DNA of 64,000 nucleotides from Larix kaempferi. Lineage: Eukaryota > Streptophyta > Pinopsida > Pinales > Pinaceae. The stretch is taken from assembly GCA_027924585.1 (NCBI GenBank), contig BSBM01000001.1:56337501-56401500 (forward strand), written 5' to 3'. This document shows, piece by piece, positions 35,793-47,236 of the stretch. Every line of letters begins with the position of its first letter. Position 1 is the first letter of the stretch. A program made the translations under genes and the position numbers. The notes below the pieces were generated by a model. That model did not search any database. It saw only the letters and a program-made list of their open reading frames with translations, and was not told the DNA's origin.

Positions 35793-35802
35793 AAATACAA
35801 GT

Positions 35803-38529
35803 ATGAAGGGAGAGAAGATGAGTATGTGGAACTACATTGTAACCGTTCAGAAGCCCACCAGTGTGACTCATTCTTGCGTGGGCAACTTTACTGGTCCTAA
35901 CCAGATTAATCTCATCATTGCGAAAAGTACCAAGATTGAGATCCATTCTCTGTCCTCGCAGGGTTTAGAGAAAATTCTAGAAGTACCAATCTACGGCGGA
36001 ATAGCAATGCTTGAAATCTTCCAACCTCATGGGGAGCAACAAGATTCTCTTTTTATTTCCACAAAAAAATACCAGGCCTGTGTTCTTCACTGGGATAAAG
36101 ATGCCCGTGAGATTATTACGATGGCAATGGTAGATGTCTTAGATCATGTTGGGAAACCTACAAAGAATGGGTCGATTGGTATCATTGATCAGGATGGTAG
36201 AGTCATAGGATTCCACCTCTATGATGGTGTAGTAAAAATCATAACATTCAATTATATTGTAGGAGTTACACACGCTTTCAATATCATGCTCGACCGATTT
36301 AAAAAAGTTTTGGACATCAAGTTCTTGTATGGTTTTTCAAAGCCAACAATTGCTGTGCTATACGAACACAAACTTGATTGTAGTTATAAAGATGCACGGT
36401 GTGTGACAATATACGAGGTCGATGTAAACGGCAGGGATTTGAATGCGGTGGCTTGGTCGCTGCCCAATTTACACAGTGATGCCTACATGTTAATACCAAT
36501 TCCCATGCCTTTTGGAGGCATTATTATTATTGGTAAGCATAGCATTGTTTATTTCAGTATCTCTGTATCCAAAGTGAGTCAGAAACCCAACTCTATGACT
36601 ATCACTCAGGTTTATGGCAAAGTCGATGCTTCTAGGTATCTGCTCGGCGATCACACAGGCCGCCTTCATTTGCTTGCTATCGCTCATGAAAAAGGAAGGG
36701 TTACTGGTTTCAACGTTGATTTTATGGGTGAAACATTTGTTGCTTTAACAATCTCTTATCTAGATAATGGATTTGTGTACGTTGGGTCTAGCGAAGTAGA
36801 TTCGCAGCATGTCAAACTACATCTGGAGCCTGATACTGGAGTTTTATCGATGGAAGTTGTCCAAACATTTTTTAATCTTGGTCCAATCACGGACTTTTGT
36901 CTTGTTGATCATTAGGAAAAGGTTGTGACTTGTTCTGGAGGACTCAAGGATGGTTCTCTTCGCATACTTAGAAATGGCATATGAATCAACGAACATGCAG
37001 CATCTGCAGAATTTCCAGGCATAAAGGGAATATGGTCATTGAGATCTTCAACTCTTGACAATTTTGACACTTTTTTGGTGATGAGCTTCCTTTGTGAGAC
37101 TCGTATACTTGCACTGAACTCAAACGATGACCTAGAAGAAACATAAATACAAGGGTTTGCCTCTCATGCTCCTTCCTTATTTTGTCAAGATGTTATTCAT
37201 GACCAGCTTGTTCAGGTAACAGTGGATTCTATGAGATTAGTAAGTGCATCTTCTGGAGAGCTATTGTTTGAATGGAGATCCCCCACCAGATTATCTATAA
37301 CAGTAGCCACAAGTAATGCTAGTCAGGTTTTATTGGCCACTCAGAGGAGTAATCTTGTCTACTTAGAAATTAGAGAGGGTTTCCTAATAGAGGTGAGACA
37401 TGTGACCATTGAGTTTGATGTATCTTGCATGGATGTAAATCTTATTGGTGAAAATCCCATCTGGAGTGAATTCGCAGCTGTTGGACTGTGGAAAAACTAT
37501 AGTATTATTCTTTACTCTCTTCCTAATCTGCATGTCATTAGAAGGTTCTATTTTGCAGAGAACATTGTACCCCAGTCTGTGCTTCTGTGTAGATTTGAAG
37601 GGATTTCATACTTGCTTTGTGGTCTTAGGGATGGGCATTTATATAACTTTAAGCTGAATATGAGCAGTGGAGCGTTTTCTGATGGGAAAAAGATTTCATT
37701 GTGTACAGAAGCTATTACTCTCACGCCCTTTCACTATAAAAATACAACGCTTGTTTTCGCATCATCGGACAGGCCCACAGTTATTTACAGTAGCAACCTG
37801 AGAGTGACATACAGCAATGTAAATCTGGAAAAAGTTCTTCACATGTGTTCTTTTCATTCAAAGTCTTTCCCTGACAGTGTTGCCGTTATAAAGGAAGACA
37901 TGCTTGTTATTGGGTCATTCGATGATCTTCATAAACTTTACATATCCTCAATGAATCTTGGGGAACATACTTATTGTATTTGCCATCAAAATGACTCTCG
38001 AACATTTGCCATTTGTAGTATGAAGTGTTTTTATGATCGGAGAAATAATATGATCCAAGAAACAGTGAACTACTTCATGTGTCTCTTAGATGAAGAAACA
38101 TTGGAGAATATTTCATCGTATCAACTGGATGACAATGAAGAAGGATGTTCCATCCTGAGTTGTTCATTTACATATGAAAACAATGTTTATTTTTGTGTTG
38201 GGACAGCTTATCGAGATCCTGAACATCTAAATCAGGATTAATTATGTAAGAAGGGCATAATTTTGGTATTTTCGATTGAAGACAGGCAACTGCATCTGGT
38301 TAGTGAGAAGGAGACAATGGGCGTTGTATACAATCTCAATCCATTTCATGGAAAATTACTTGCAGGAATCAACCAAAAGCTTGAGTTGTACAAATGGGTG
38401 ATCCGTAATAATGGTTCCACAGAGCTAGAGTTTGAATGTGAACACCATGGTCGTACACTTGCTAGCTGTGTTAAAACTAGTGGAGATTTTATCTTGGTTG
38501 GTGATTATCTGAAATATATATATTGTTAG
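35803..38529 (+). pseudogene. DDB1-like intronless copy, truncated, four internal stops
   Basis: DDB1 is the beta-propeller adaptor of CUL4 ubiquitin ligases and binds DCAF substrate receptors and COP1/DET1-type partners. The reading from the second ATG (35818) starts MSMWNYIVTVQKP, close to plant DDB1. It continues in a single frame for about 905 codons, with blocks such as SVTHSCVGNFTGP, IDFCLV-like, SRYLLGDH, QVLLATQRSNLVYLEI, GENPIWSEFAAVG, FASSDRPTVIYSSN and GCSILSCSF. Stops interrupt at 36913-36915, 36982-36984, 37144-37146 and 38239-38241; no frameshift is seen. The last part of propeller C and the C-terminal helical domain are missing. Plant DDB1 genes have many introns; none is visible here, which implies origin from an mRNA. 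By eye it differs at roughly four residues in ten from remembered plant DDB1, so it is an old, diverged copy. Confidence 0.9.
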
Positions 38530-38654
38530 ATAATAATGTTGATTTTCTTAATATAGATTCTGTTAGATTATTAAGGAGACGTGTAGGATGAGATCCTATT
38601 TCTTAGCAATTTGTTGAACCGCTCTTCTAGTGATATATTGTAACCAGATTTCAT

Positions 38655-38668
38655 AATAAAATATAAGT
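38655..38668 (+). other. Possible polyadenylation signal
   Basis: AATAAAATATAAG follows the DDB1-like frame by about 130 bp and is conserved at about 28804. Confidence 0.35.
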
Positions 38669-38697
38669 CATGTGTTCTGTTCTGATTTGAACTGCTC

Positions 38698-39720
38698 TTC
38701 CTCAAGATCACCTTCTTTCACACCAATGACTGGAAAATGATTCTGAATATATGAAGTATGAGAGGAGAATGAGATGGAAATATCTGAGTTCTTCTTCAAC
38801 ACTAGATTTATGTCTTTTGATCTTCAGTACCTGCAAAATGAACTCTCTAAAATATTATACTGGAAGACTAATTTAATAAATCTCCATGAGCTTTGATACC
38901 ATATAGGAATTCTAATAAGCTAGGATCTAGAAGCAAAGAAGTCCTCCCAAGAATTTATCCAGAGATATGCAAAAATAAGAAGAAATATTGAAGCAGGACC
39001 ATGAGAGACATAACTCAATTGATGTAAATATCATCTTCGTATTATTCAACAATATGAATACAATATACAATACATATCTGAGAGAGACTTCGAATTCCTT
39101 GGATGCAAATTTGAAAATATCACAAAAGGCAGGCTTACTAAAAGAAGAAAAAAAACAATGGTGGCAACACCACTTTCCAACTGAGTCAAGGACCTTGTGA
39201 ATTAAAGCTAAATCAAATATGGAAGCTAATTAGTGATGAAAAAGTAGTAAGATGATGGCTTTAGGTGAGAAAAATATGGAGGATGTGTTGGCCTAAAAAT
39301 AGACAGCTTGCCAAGTCCATAAAAGCACCTAACTTTATCCTTATCCACTGAAAAGCAGAAAAAGTAGGACAAATTTGTGTAAAAGTAGGAAGTGTGCTCT
39401 TACCATTATGGACAGTCACTAAAGCAAATAGAATCTATCCAGAATCTATCTTGAGGTCGCACATGTGGATAATGATGGCAAATGTGATCCTAAAAAGGCA
39501 ATATGTGGCCAACTACCTAGTCAAATATCTAGGAAAGTATCAAAATAGAATATTAACTTATATCCTAAGTCTAGATGGCTTTTTAATGTTCTATTAAAAA
39601 GTCCTAGGTGTTTACTAGGTAGTGATAATAGTAGAGGCATATCAATTTTTTTAGTCTCTATTTTTTTCAATTTAAGTCTCAATACATAATATAATACATC
39701 CAAGTTACATATTTTATGGT
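38698..39720 (-). repeat. Block X copy B (truncated)
   Basis: It matches 23327-24353, beginning inside the block X ORF ('agatcaccttctttcacacc') and running through the primer-binding-site-like motif. The ORF is therefore reduced to its first quarter here. Confidence 0.85.
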
Positions 39721-39926
39721 GGTTACATATTTTCTCCCATATTAGGTAACTCAAGAAGGATTCCAATGTTGATACTTATACAAGAAAAAAATCATCTTCA
39801 ATTCTTCCTTCATATGTGTTTTCGCTTTTAGCAACATTACCTATTTCTCTTTAATCATGTTACAATATTCCCTCATGAACTAGATAATGAATCAATAATC
39901 CTAGAGAGAAAAAACCTTGTGTTGCA
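39721..39926. repeat. Block Y fragment
   Basis: It matches 27100-27300 ('aactcaagaaggattccaat' onward). It joins X copy B at a shared TTATGG-like word, and at its right end joins the Copia-1 array at 'gca/gcgaggatg'. Confidence 0.8.
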
Positions 39927-41400
39927 AGGATGATCAGGTTGATCATGAGTATTAGGATGATACTCCGTGGCCATGGGCAGGTTGTGCGATAAGAATATAA
40001 TCTCACCCTGAAGATTTGAAGATACTCTTGCGAGGTTTTTCCTATGGCATATAATAACTCCCTCGGAGATCTGGAAAATGCTCTTTCGAGGTTTTGCTTG
40101 GGAGGACATATAATCTTGCCCTGGGAGATTTGCAAATACTCTTGCGAGGTTTTTTCTATGGCATATAATAGCTCCCTGGGAGATTTGGAAAATGCTCTTT
40201 CGAGGTTTTGTCCTTGGCATATAATATTTCCCTAAGAGATCTGATAGGTTGCGCAGTAAGCTCGTAATCAGTCCTGGGATGCTCTTTCGAGGTTTTGCCA
40301 TACCACATGTAATCAGTCTTGGAGATCCGATAGGTTGTGCTAGGAACGTAAAAGTCCTGGGATGCTCTTTAGAGTTCTTGCCGGTAGTGCTATGAACATA
40401 AACGTTCATGGGACACTCTTTTAAGATTTTGTGATGGTCACATGTAATAGCTCCCTGAGAGATCTGATAGGTTGAGTAGTAAGCTCGTAATCGGTCCTGG
40501 GATGCTCTTTCGAGGTTTTGTTGACGCACGTAATCAGTCCTGAGGATTCCACGGGATGGCCATCTCGCAGAGATGATGAAGACCTACAGGAGGCTAGGCC
40601 TACAACTAGCATGAAAAATGGTTGGCTCTGTAGAACTTCCTATGATGAGAAGAATTGAGAGATAGCATAGTGATTGAGATGACGAGTACAGCAGCAGTGA
40701 CGATGATGCTCCGTGATCTAGTGACGATGATCTAGCTCCAGAATTGAACACTTGTGGCGATATGTATTGATGAACTGTGTCTAGAGAATACTTTCCTAGT
40801 TAAGAGGGACGGTTGATGTATTAGTAACTTCGAAATATATTCTTCTATGTATTACACATGTACTTTATTATATTAATGATGGAGATGTATTATTCCTCTA
40901 ATCAGAAGTGTTGTCATTTGTATTTGTAAGTGTCAAAAGTGTCGCAAGTATTATTGTAAGTGTTGCAACTTATATTTGATGGGTTATTAGACCACCAGTG
41001 TGGGGTCGGCCCTGTATGAGTCATGTGGTTGGGTTATTAGGCTTCCTTAGGAAGTCGGCCCTGTTAGAGTTAAAGGCAGGTTAAGTTGTGTATAAATAGA
41101 GAGTGAGTGTGTCTCATTCTATTCATTCACTCACTCATCAAACTCGCATAGTTGAGAGAGAGGAGTGTGCACAAGTGGAGGAGGAGTAGCTACTGGAGTC
41201 ATCTATATTTTGGGGATTGATCTTTGTGATCTTTGTATTGGGGATTATTCTATCTCTGAGGAAGTTGCGGTGTTTTTCACCTTCTTGGTTTTCCCCAGTG
41301 AAACGCTTTGTGTCCATTGTCTCTTGTGATAGTTATGTTGTGCTTGTTATTCTCTTAGTGATCCTAGATAACATTGAATGAAATTATCGAAAAATTAACA
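39927..41400 (+). repeat. Copia-1 3' end copy (array plus LTR)
   Basis: It matches 21287-22765: minisatellite array (39995-40545), linker, then LTR 40811-41400. The LTR has TATAAATAGA at 41091-41100 and ends ATTAACA. The LTR start is mutated to GGTTGATG. The following base begins block X exactly as at 22766, so this is a segmental copy and not a new insertion. Confidence 0.85.
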
Positions 41401-41534
41401 AGTAGGTGTGAACTTGGTAAAATGTTTGGAGGAATCTTCTTCTTGGGAATAAGTGGAGTGTTGTGCTCAACTGAATTAGGAACATAAACAGCTGCATGAT
41501 GGATAGTGTATCCATGTAGAACAATTGAAATCCA

Positions 41535-42101
41535 CTAATAGTAGAGTGAATGTTGGTGCTCACCAGAATTGGACTTCTTGAGATCGGGTCCAAATGAGAC
41601 TTGATGATGTCCTCCATCTTCTGTGCAAATCTGAAAACAAGTGCCAATAATCATGCAGTGGATCAAAAGCACGACAGTAAGAGCAAATCCAACCACTCCA
41701 AACTGTAATTCTTCCTCTATAGAATCCACTGACACACCAAAAAGCAAACCAAAGAGAGGTTTTGAGTGTGTATGAGCTGAAATAACTAGCCGATGATCTT
41801 CAGAATTTGAATTAGAAGACATATGAGAGAACAGTGAGGTGTCTCCAACTTCTTGAGGAATTGTGCTAGCAACCATGTAGGAACTGGAAGGAGCATGGAT
41901 AGTGGAAGTGAAAGAGAAACTAACAACCTCACACTGTATACTAGACTTCCAAATAACCATTAGATCACCTTCTTTCACACCAATGACTAGAAAAGGATTC
42001 TGAATATATGAAGTATGAGAGGAGAATAATGATGAGAGATGGAAATATCTGAGTTCTTCTTCAACACTAGATTTCTGTCTTTTGATCTTTAGTACCTGCA
42101 A
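41535..42101 (-). CDS. Block X copy C: predicted single-pass membrane protein, 188 aa
   Basis: An uninterrupted ORF starting MQVLKIKRQKSSVEEE. Residues 1-130 are soluble and Ser-rich. Residues about 133-157 form a hydrophobic helix (LQFGVVGFALTVVLLIHCMI), followed by a short His/Ser tail. A splice-acceptor-like TTTTGCAG precedes it, so the true coding region could begin upstream. It lies behind a TGGTATCAAAGC primer-binding-site-like motif (42155-42166, minus). The family is not recognised. Near-identity with copy A apart from one stop suggests a recent duplication. Confidence 0.45.
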   Translation of the reverse strand: MQVLKIKRQKSSVEEELRYFHLSSLFSSHTSYIQNPFLVIGVKEGDLMVIWKSSIQCEVVSFSFTSTIHAPSSSYMVASTIPQEVGDTSLFSHMSSNSNSEDHRLVISAHTHSKPLFGLLFGVSVDSIEEELQFGVVGFALTVVLLIHCMIIGTCFQICTEDGGHHQVSFGPDLKKSNSGEHQHSLYY

Positions 42102-42884
42102 AATGAACTCTCTAAAATCTTATACTGGAAGACTAATTTAATAAATCTCCCTAAGCTTTGATACCATATAGGAATTCTAATAAGCTAGGATCTAGAAGCA
42201 AAGAAGTCCTCCCAAGAATTTATCCAGAGATATGCAAAAATAAGAAGAAATATTGAAGCAGGACCATGAGAGACATAACTCAATTGATGTAAATATCATC
42301 TTTGTATTATTCAACAATATGAATACAATATACAATAAATATTTGAGAGAGACTTTGAATTCCTTGGATGCAAATTTGAAAATATCACAAAAGGCAGGCT
42401 TACTAAAAGAAGAAAAAAAACAATAGCGGCAACACCACTTTCCAACTGAGTCAAGGACCTTGTGAATTAAAGCTAAATCTAATATGGCAGCTAATTAGTG
42501 ATGAAAAAGTAGTAAGATGATGGATTTAGGTGAGAAAAATATGGAGGATGTGTTGGCCTAAAAATAGACAGCTTGCCAAGTCCATAAAAGCACCTAACTT
42601 TATCCTTATCCACTGAAAAGCAAAAAAAGTAGGACAAATCTATGTAAAAGTAGGAAGGGTGCTCTTACCATTCTGGACAGTCATTAAAGCAAACAGAATC
42701 TATCCAGAATCTATCTTGAGGTCGCACATGTGGATAATGATGGAAAATGTGATCCTAAAAAGGCAATATGTGGCCAACTACCTAGTCAAACATCTAGGAA
42801 AGTATCAAAATGGAATATTAACTTATATCCTAAGTCTAGATGGGTTTTTAATGTTCTATTAAAAAGTCCTAGGTGTTTACTAGG

Positions 42885-43489
42885 TGTTGAAATATTGTAA
42901 ATTCAAAGAATATTATATTTGTACTTTATTATTCTAGAGATGTTTCATTCCTCCATGGAGATCTTATTGTATATCCGGAGATGTTTATTCCTCCGTTGGA
43001 ATGTGGTAACTTGGGTTATTAGACTTCCCTAGTGGGGGTCGGCCCTGTATGTGTTATGTGGGTCAAAGGGTTGTTAGACCACCCTAGTGGGTTCGGCCCA
43101 ATCAGTTGTAATGCGGTGTTTAACCCAGTGGTAAAGTTGGGGCCGACCTAGTTAATATAAAGTGCAAGTCGGAGATGTGTATATATAGAGGAGGTGTGTT
43201 CCTCATTCGACACACTTCCCTCACTCAGAATGTAGCGCACTTGTGGAGGAGTGGTTTGCTATGGTGGAGGAGGAGATCATGTCTTTGGTTTGCATCTTTG
43301 TATATTGCTGGTCATCTATATTGAGGAAGCTTTGCTGGGTTTTCTACCCCATGAGGGTTTCCCAGGATAAATCTGTGTCTCTTGTGTTTATGCTGTGCTT
43401 GTTGTTTCTTCAATGATCCTGTATATGCTATTATTGTGAAATGGAATGTAATGCTGATATTTTTTGTCTTAGAATATTGAATATTAACA
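42885..43489 (+). repeat. Copia-2 5' LTR
   Basis: 605 bp from TGTTGAAATATTG to ATTAACA. It shares words with the Copia-1 LTR ('gtcggccctgtatg', 'ggagatgt') and is a related family. TATATATAGAG at 43180-43190 is a likely TATA box. Confidence 0.85.
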
Positions 43490-43502
43490 TGGTATCAGAG
43501 CT
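43490..43502 (+). other. Copia-2 primer binding site
   Basis: TGGTATCAGAGCT follows the LTR directly, an exact start of the initiator-tRNA-Met complement. Confidence 0.85.
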
Positions 43503-44164
43503 AACCTGAAGGAAGGCAATGTATGGAACTTACGACACTTGCTTCACTTGCGACAATTTCAAGGTTTGGGTTTTGTATAGAAAAAACCAGTCATCGTGGA
43601 ACTTTCGCTATAAATAAATTTTGGCGAAGGTTCAGGATCTGAAACCTTTACAGGTCGTAGATAACATCCCCAGGTACCTTGTGTCCAAAGGACACCCTCA
43701 TATTCGTTGTACTTTGTGATTTATGATCAGTACAAGTTAGGGTTTCTGCCTCTTCCAGATCTTAGTCAAAATTAGGTGACCTAGGAAAAAAGGTCATAAC
43801 TTGGGCTAGAAAGCTCCAAATGAAATTTAGTAAAAAGTGACAGGTAGTACACAGTCTGTACTATCTCAGAGGCCGAAGTTGAACCAGTGACACGTGGAAC
43901 GCCGTACAAGTTCGCTCTCCTGTTTTATCCCATAAACAGGTCATGTTGCGACACTTGGCATAACTCTCTCTCAGAAAATCCAATTGAGGTCAGACCTGTC
44001 GGGATGGAAAGATGACAGGTCAGGCTACCACATAAAAAGTTTTCAGACCCTGTGGATCAAAAAGTTCAGAGTTACAACAGAAAAAATCAGGTACATGTTT
44101 TTGTCAAAACAGAATTATTTTTGAGCACATTCATTCATGGCTTCCGGAATTTAGGATTTCGGAG

Positions 44165-44475
44165 AAATTTGGAATTTCTGTAATCGGAGACCACGACTAG
44201 ATGATACTCATCAAAATATAAATTTAGAGACCAAGATCAAAATTTTTGGTTGGGAAGAAGAGTGGGCTTGATCAAACCCTATTTCGGGATTTTCATCAGA
44301 AAGGTGAAAAATAGGGCTTCTACAAAAGTTGGAATTTCTGAAGTCTATGACCACGGCTGAAAGCTCCTCAGAAAAATAAGAGCTTAGAGATTTGGATCAA
44401 ACCTTTTGATTGGGCAGAAGGGTGGGTTCCATCAAACCCTAGTTTAGGATCCTGTCCAGAAGATCCAGAAGTTTC
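44165..44475 (+). repeat. Copia-2 leader tandem repeat, 160-bp period
   Basis: Units start at 44165 and 44325 with 'aaa(g/t)ttggaatttctg' and run through 'gagaccacg', 'ctc.tcagaaaaat' and 'atcaaaccctagttt'. They are homologous to the Copia-1 leader repeats. Confidence 0.8.
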
Positions 44476-44640
44476 GAAGGCAATTTTGAGGGGTCAAATT
44501 TTGGAGGTTTTAAAATTGAAGTATGCTAGTTTGATCATCTCAGCAAGACACATCCTTCCATCCATTCAGAAGTGTGAAAGTCAAAGATTGAATATTTAGG
44601 GTTTCTCTAGCAAACCCTAATCAAGCTCCAGATCAAGTTT

Positions 44641-44690
44641 CAGGGGGAGTTGAGGCTAAGGCCTTACATAAGAAGACTACAAGAAGTCTC
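44641..44690 (+). pseudogene. Copia-2 gag scrap
   Basis: 'gaggctaaggccttacataa' matches Copia-1 gag at 17151. The leader joins it directly, so the first 46 or so gag codons and nearly everything after are deleted. Confidence 0.65.
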
Positions 44691-45599
44691 GACAGGTATG
44701 ACTTAAGGAAGTTCAGGTATGTCTTGAAATCTGATTCCTGATTAAGTTCATAATATGTTTGTCTTCATATTATTTATTAGTACAATATTGATTAATGTTA
44801 GAATTGTCTTATCACCCTAGTAACAGTATGAATGCATGTGAATGATAGAAGACATTCATTGATTAGGGCTATATGATTGTACTAATGCACTGTGGTGTTG
44901 CATGAGGTTGATGTTGTTTGCTAACAAGATACAGGTACATCATGAAAGACAAATCAAGTTCCATGACCATGACAACATGAAAACAAAGACTCATCCATAA
45001 TCTTTGTTCTACTTACGAGGTATGTATGACTAAGTTATATTATGCTTAACCTATGAGATATGCAGGTTCTAGCACATGATCTCTAAATCATTGAAGAGAA
45101 CAAAGAAGATATTGTTTAGGTATGCTAGACATAACTAAGCAAGTATACTAATCCAGGTATGTTTTCCTATGTCAAGTTAGAATCTTACCTTGTGTTAGGA
45201 TCCCTTATATAAGTATACTTGGTATGATTGGTTATGCTTATTCATAAAGCTAGTAATCAAGGGTTTATGCATATTTTGTCTCTTATCTTGATTGATGATT
45301 TAACTAACCATAAGAGTCCTATGATCAAACAAGAAGATGCATGAGTAAAAGAAGACTTTCCTGAAACCTTGAATACTAATTTTTATTATCTATGATCATG
45401 ACTATACATATTCAATATTATTTAGAGTTATAATGTTTTAATAATATTGAGAATATACTAATGAATGTATGTTTGTGTATGAGATCATGAGGATGACACT
45501 AGTGCACACTTGAGCATGCACAGTGGTACAGAATGAATAGAAGTTCAAAAGACATATAAAATATCAAGCGAGAGACAACCACACAAACATAAAAGATAA
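44690..45599 (+). other. Copia-2 region with repeated splice-like modules
   Basis: There is no readable protein. Donor-like AG/GTATG words occur at about 44694, 44714, 45017, 45117 and 45155. Acceptor-like CAG/GT words occur at about 44933 and 45064. They frame short exon-like pieces of 50-90 bp rich in 'aagaagat' and 'catga'. The region has no counterpart in Copia-1. Confidence 0.35.
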
Positions 45600-46008
45600 G
45601 TATTTGAGTTGTTACTTGAAATAGTAAATGATATTGCTTGTAATAGTTGTATTCCTAGAATATATCACGCTGAGTGTAAACATTCATATAGCATTGAACA
45701 ATATGCTACTAATATGCATATGATTGGTAAATTGGACAAACATTCCATTGTTGCTTGTCTAGAATGAAACCTCTTTGCTGACATGTTGAGAGCTGTGCAC
45801 ACTCTCAATAGTATGTTCTGGTAGAGATGGAAGGCATCTAGATAGCCACTGTATGCATACAGGATATGGAAAAGTGTTGTGCCAAAGTATTGGTCAAGAT
45901 AGTTGCATAACTATGTAAATGATATCTGTATGCATAATAGGTTATCATGTCAACATGATTTCATGGTTATGAAGTATTACTAATCATGTACTTAATTTTG
46001 ATATGTAG
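45600..46008 (+). other. Intron-like segment in Copia-2 pol
   Basis: It begins AAAGATAA/GTATTTG and ends CTAATCATG, then TATGTAG/GAAAGATC. The interior is collinear with Copia-1 18919-19346, sharing 'ctactaatatgcat', 'aacctctttgct' and 'agatggaaggcatctag'. Confidence 0.5.
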
Positions 46009-47236
46009 GAAAGATCATGAAGAATGATGAACATTGAACAAGTGATGGATGTTCAACAAGAAGATTTACAAATCAAAATATAGAAGGCTCGTGGCTAGAA
46101 GATTCTCTTAGAGAGAGGAAGAGAATCATGACGAGATGTTTGCTCCAAGTGACTAGATAAGACCATACTCTTAATGGTGTAATTAAAGAAGAAGTGTGAA
46201 TCAGGTTCTGTATGGGTACCTAGGATCGATAGTCAATTGATGAGCTTAATGATCACCATGGGTGATGTGGATCTCAACCTTTGCTACAAGGTTGAATATG
46301 GTTTCTATACACAGATGACATGGATGCAAGAAGGAACTCACCACAGAGTTCGAATGATATTGAGGCTCATATCAGTAGACCCATCTGACGAGAGATGGCA
46401 CATATAGATGGCTGCAGAAATGAAAATGAAAGATCTCAGATTGATGCATTACTTCCTAGGTCTGGAAGTATGGCAAGACTCATAAGGAATCTTTCTCAAC
46501 CAGGGAAAGTATGCCGAGAAATATTAAAAGGACTTGATGTGTTGGAATTGCCACTCTCATGGATTCCAACTTAAAGCTGTTAGCAAATGACTGATCAGAG
46601 TTAGTGTATATAACTCTGTACAGACAAATTATTGGGTCATTGATGTATCTAATGAATATTAGGTCAGATATATGCTTTGCTGTGAACACCTTGAGTCAAT
46701 ATCTAGTGGAAACTAGATGTGTTCACCTAATAGTTGCAAAGCATGTGATGATGTATCTAAAGGGTACAATAGACTTTGATCTATGTTATCTTGTAGATCA
46801 TGACTTCAGATGGCTACACAGATGTTGATTGAGCATAAAGTGTATCAAACAAGAAGAGCACATTGGGAGGATATTATTGTATGAGATCTACCATGATCTC
46901 ATGGTTTAGCACGAAGTAGTCTAGTGTGGCCCTCAGCATAGCTGAAGCGGAATATATATATATATATAGTTGCTTTCTCTGCTAGTTGTGAAGCAGTACA
47001 GCTGTTTGACTTAGAGGTGGACTCAACTGTGATCCTATGTGACAAACATAGTTGTATCAAGATGGCAGAGAATCCAGTGTTCCATCATAAGTCAAAGCAC
47101 ATAGAGATTTGACAAGATATGGTGCAGAAAGGAACTATAAAGTTCGAATTTGTAACAAGTTGCCGATGTACTAACCAAACCTCTACCTCAAGTGAACAAG
47201 TTACCGATATACTAAACCAAACCTCTACCTCAAGTA
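46009..47236 (+). pseudogene. Copia-2 reverse transcriptase and RNase H (heavily decayed)
   Basis: Pieces collinear with Copia-1 RT remain: MKMKDLRLMHYFLGLEVWQ at about 46427, IIGSLMYLMNIRSDICFAVN at about 46627, then RNase H words WFSTK, SIAEAEY, CDKHSC and VFHHKSKHIE. The palm motifs are lost. A near-tandem duplication of 'ctaaccaaacctctacctca' is at 47173-47236. A purine tract AAAGGGGGAGTG at about 47272 looks like a polypurine tract with no LTR behind it. Confidence 0.7.

Noticed and set aside
36913-38241. Stop-codon reassignment or readthrough in the DDB1-like frame
   Set aside because: All three stop codons are used and lie at ordinary residues; copy A has a sense codon at one of them. 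Simple mutation explains this better.
39873-40529. 218-codon minus-strand ORF
   Set aside because: It is the same minisatellite by-product in the duplicated Copia-1 end, and it continues into joined unrelated sequence.
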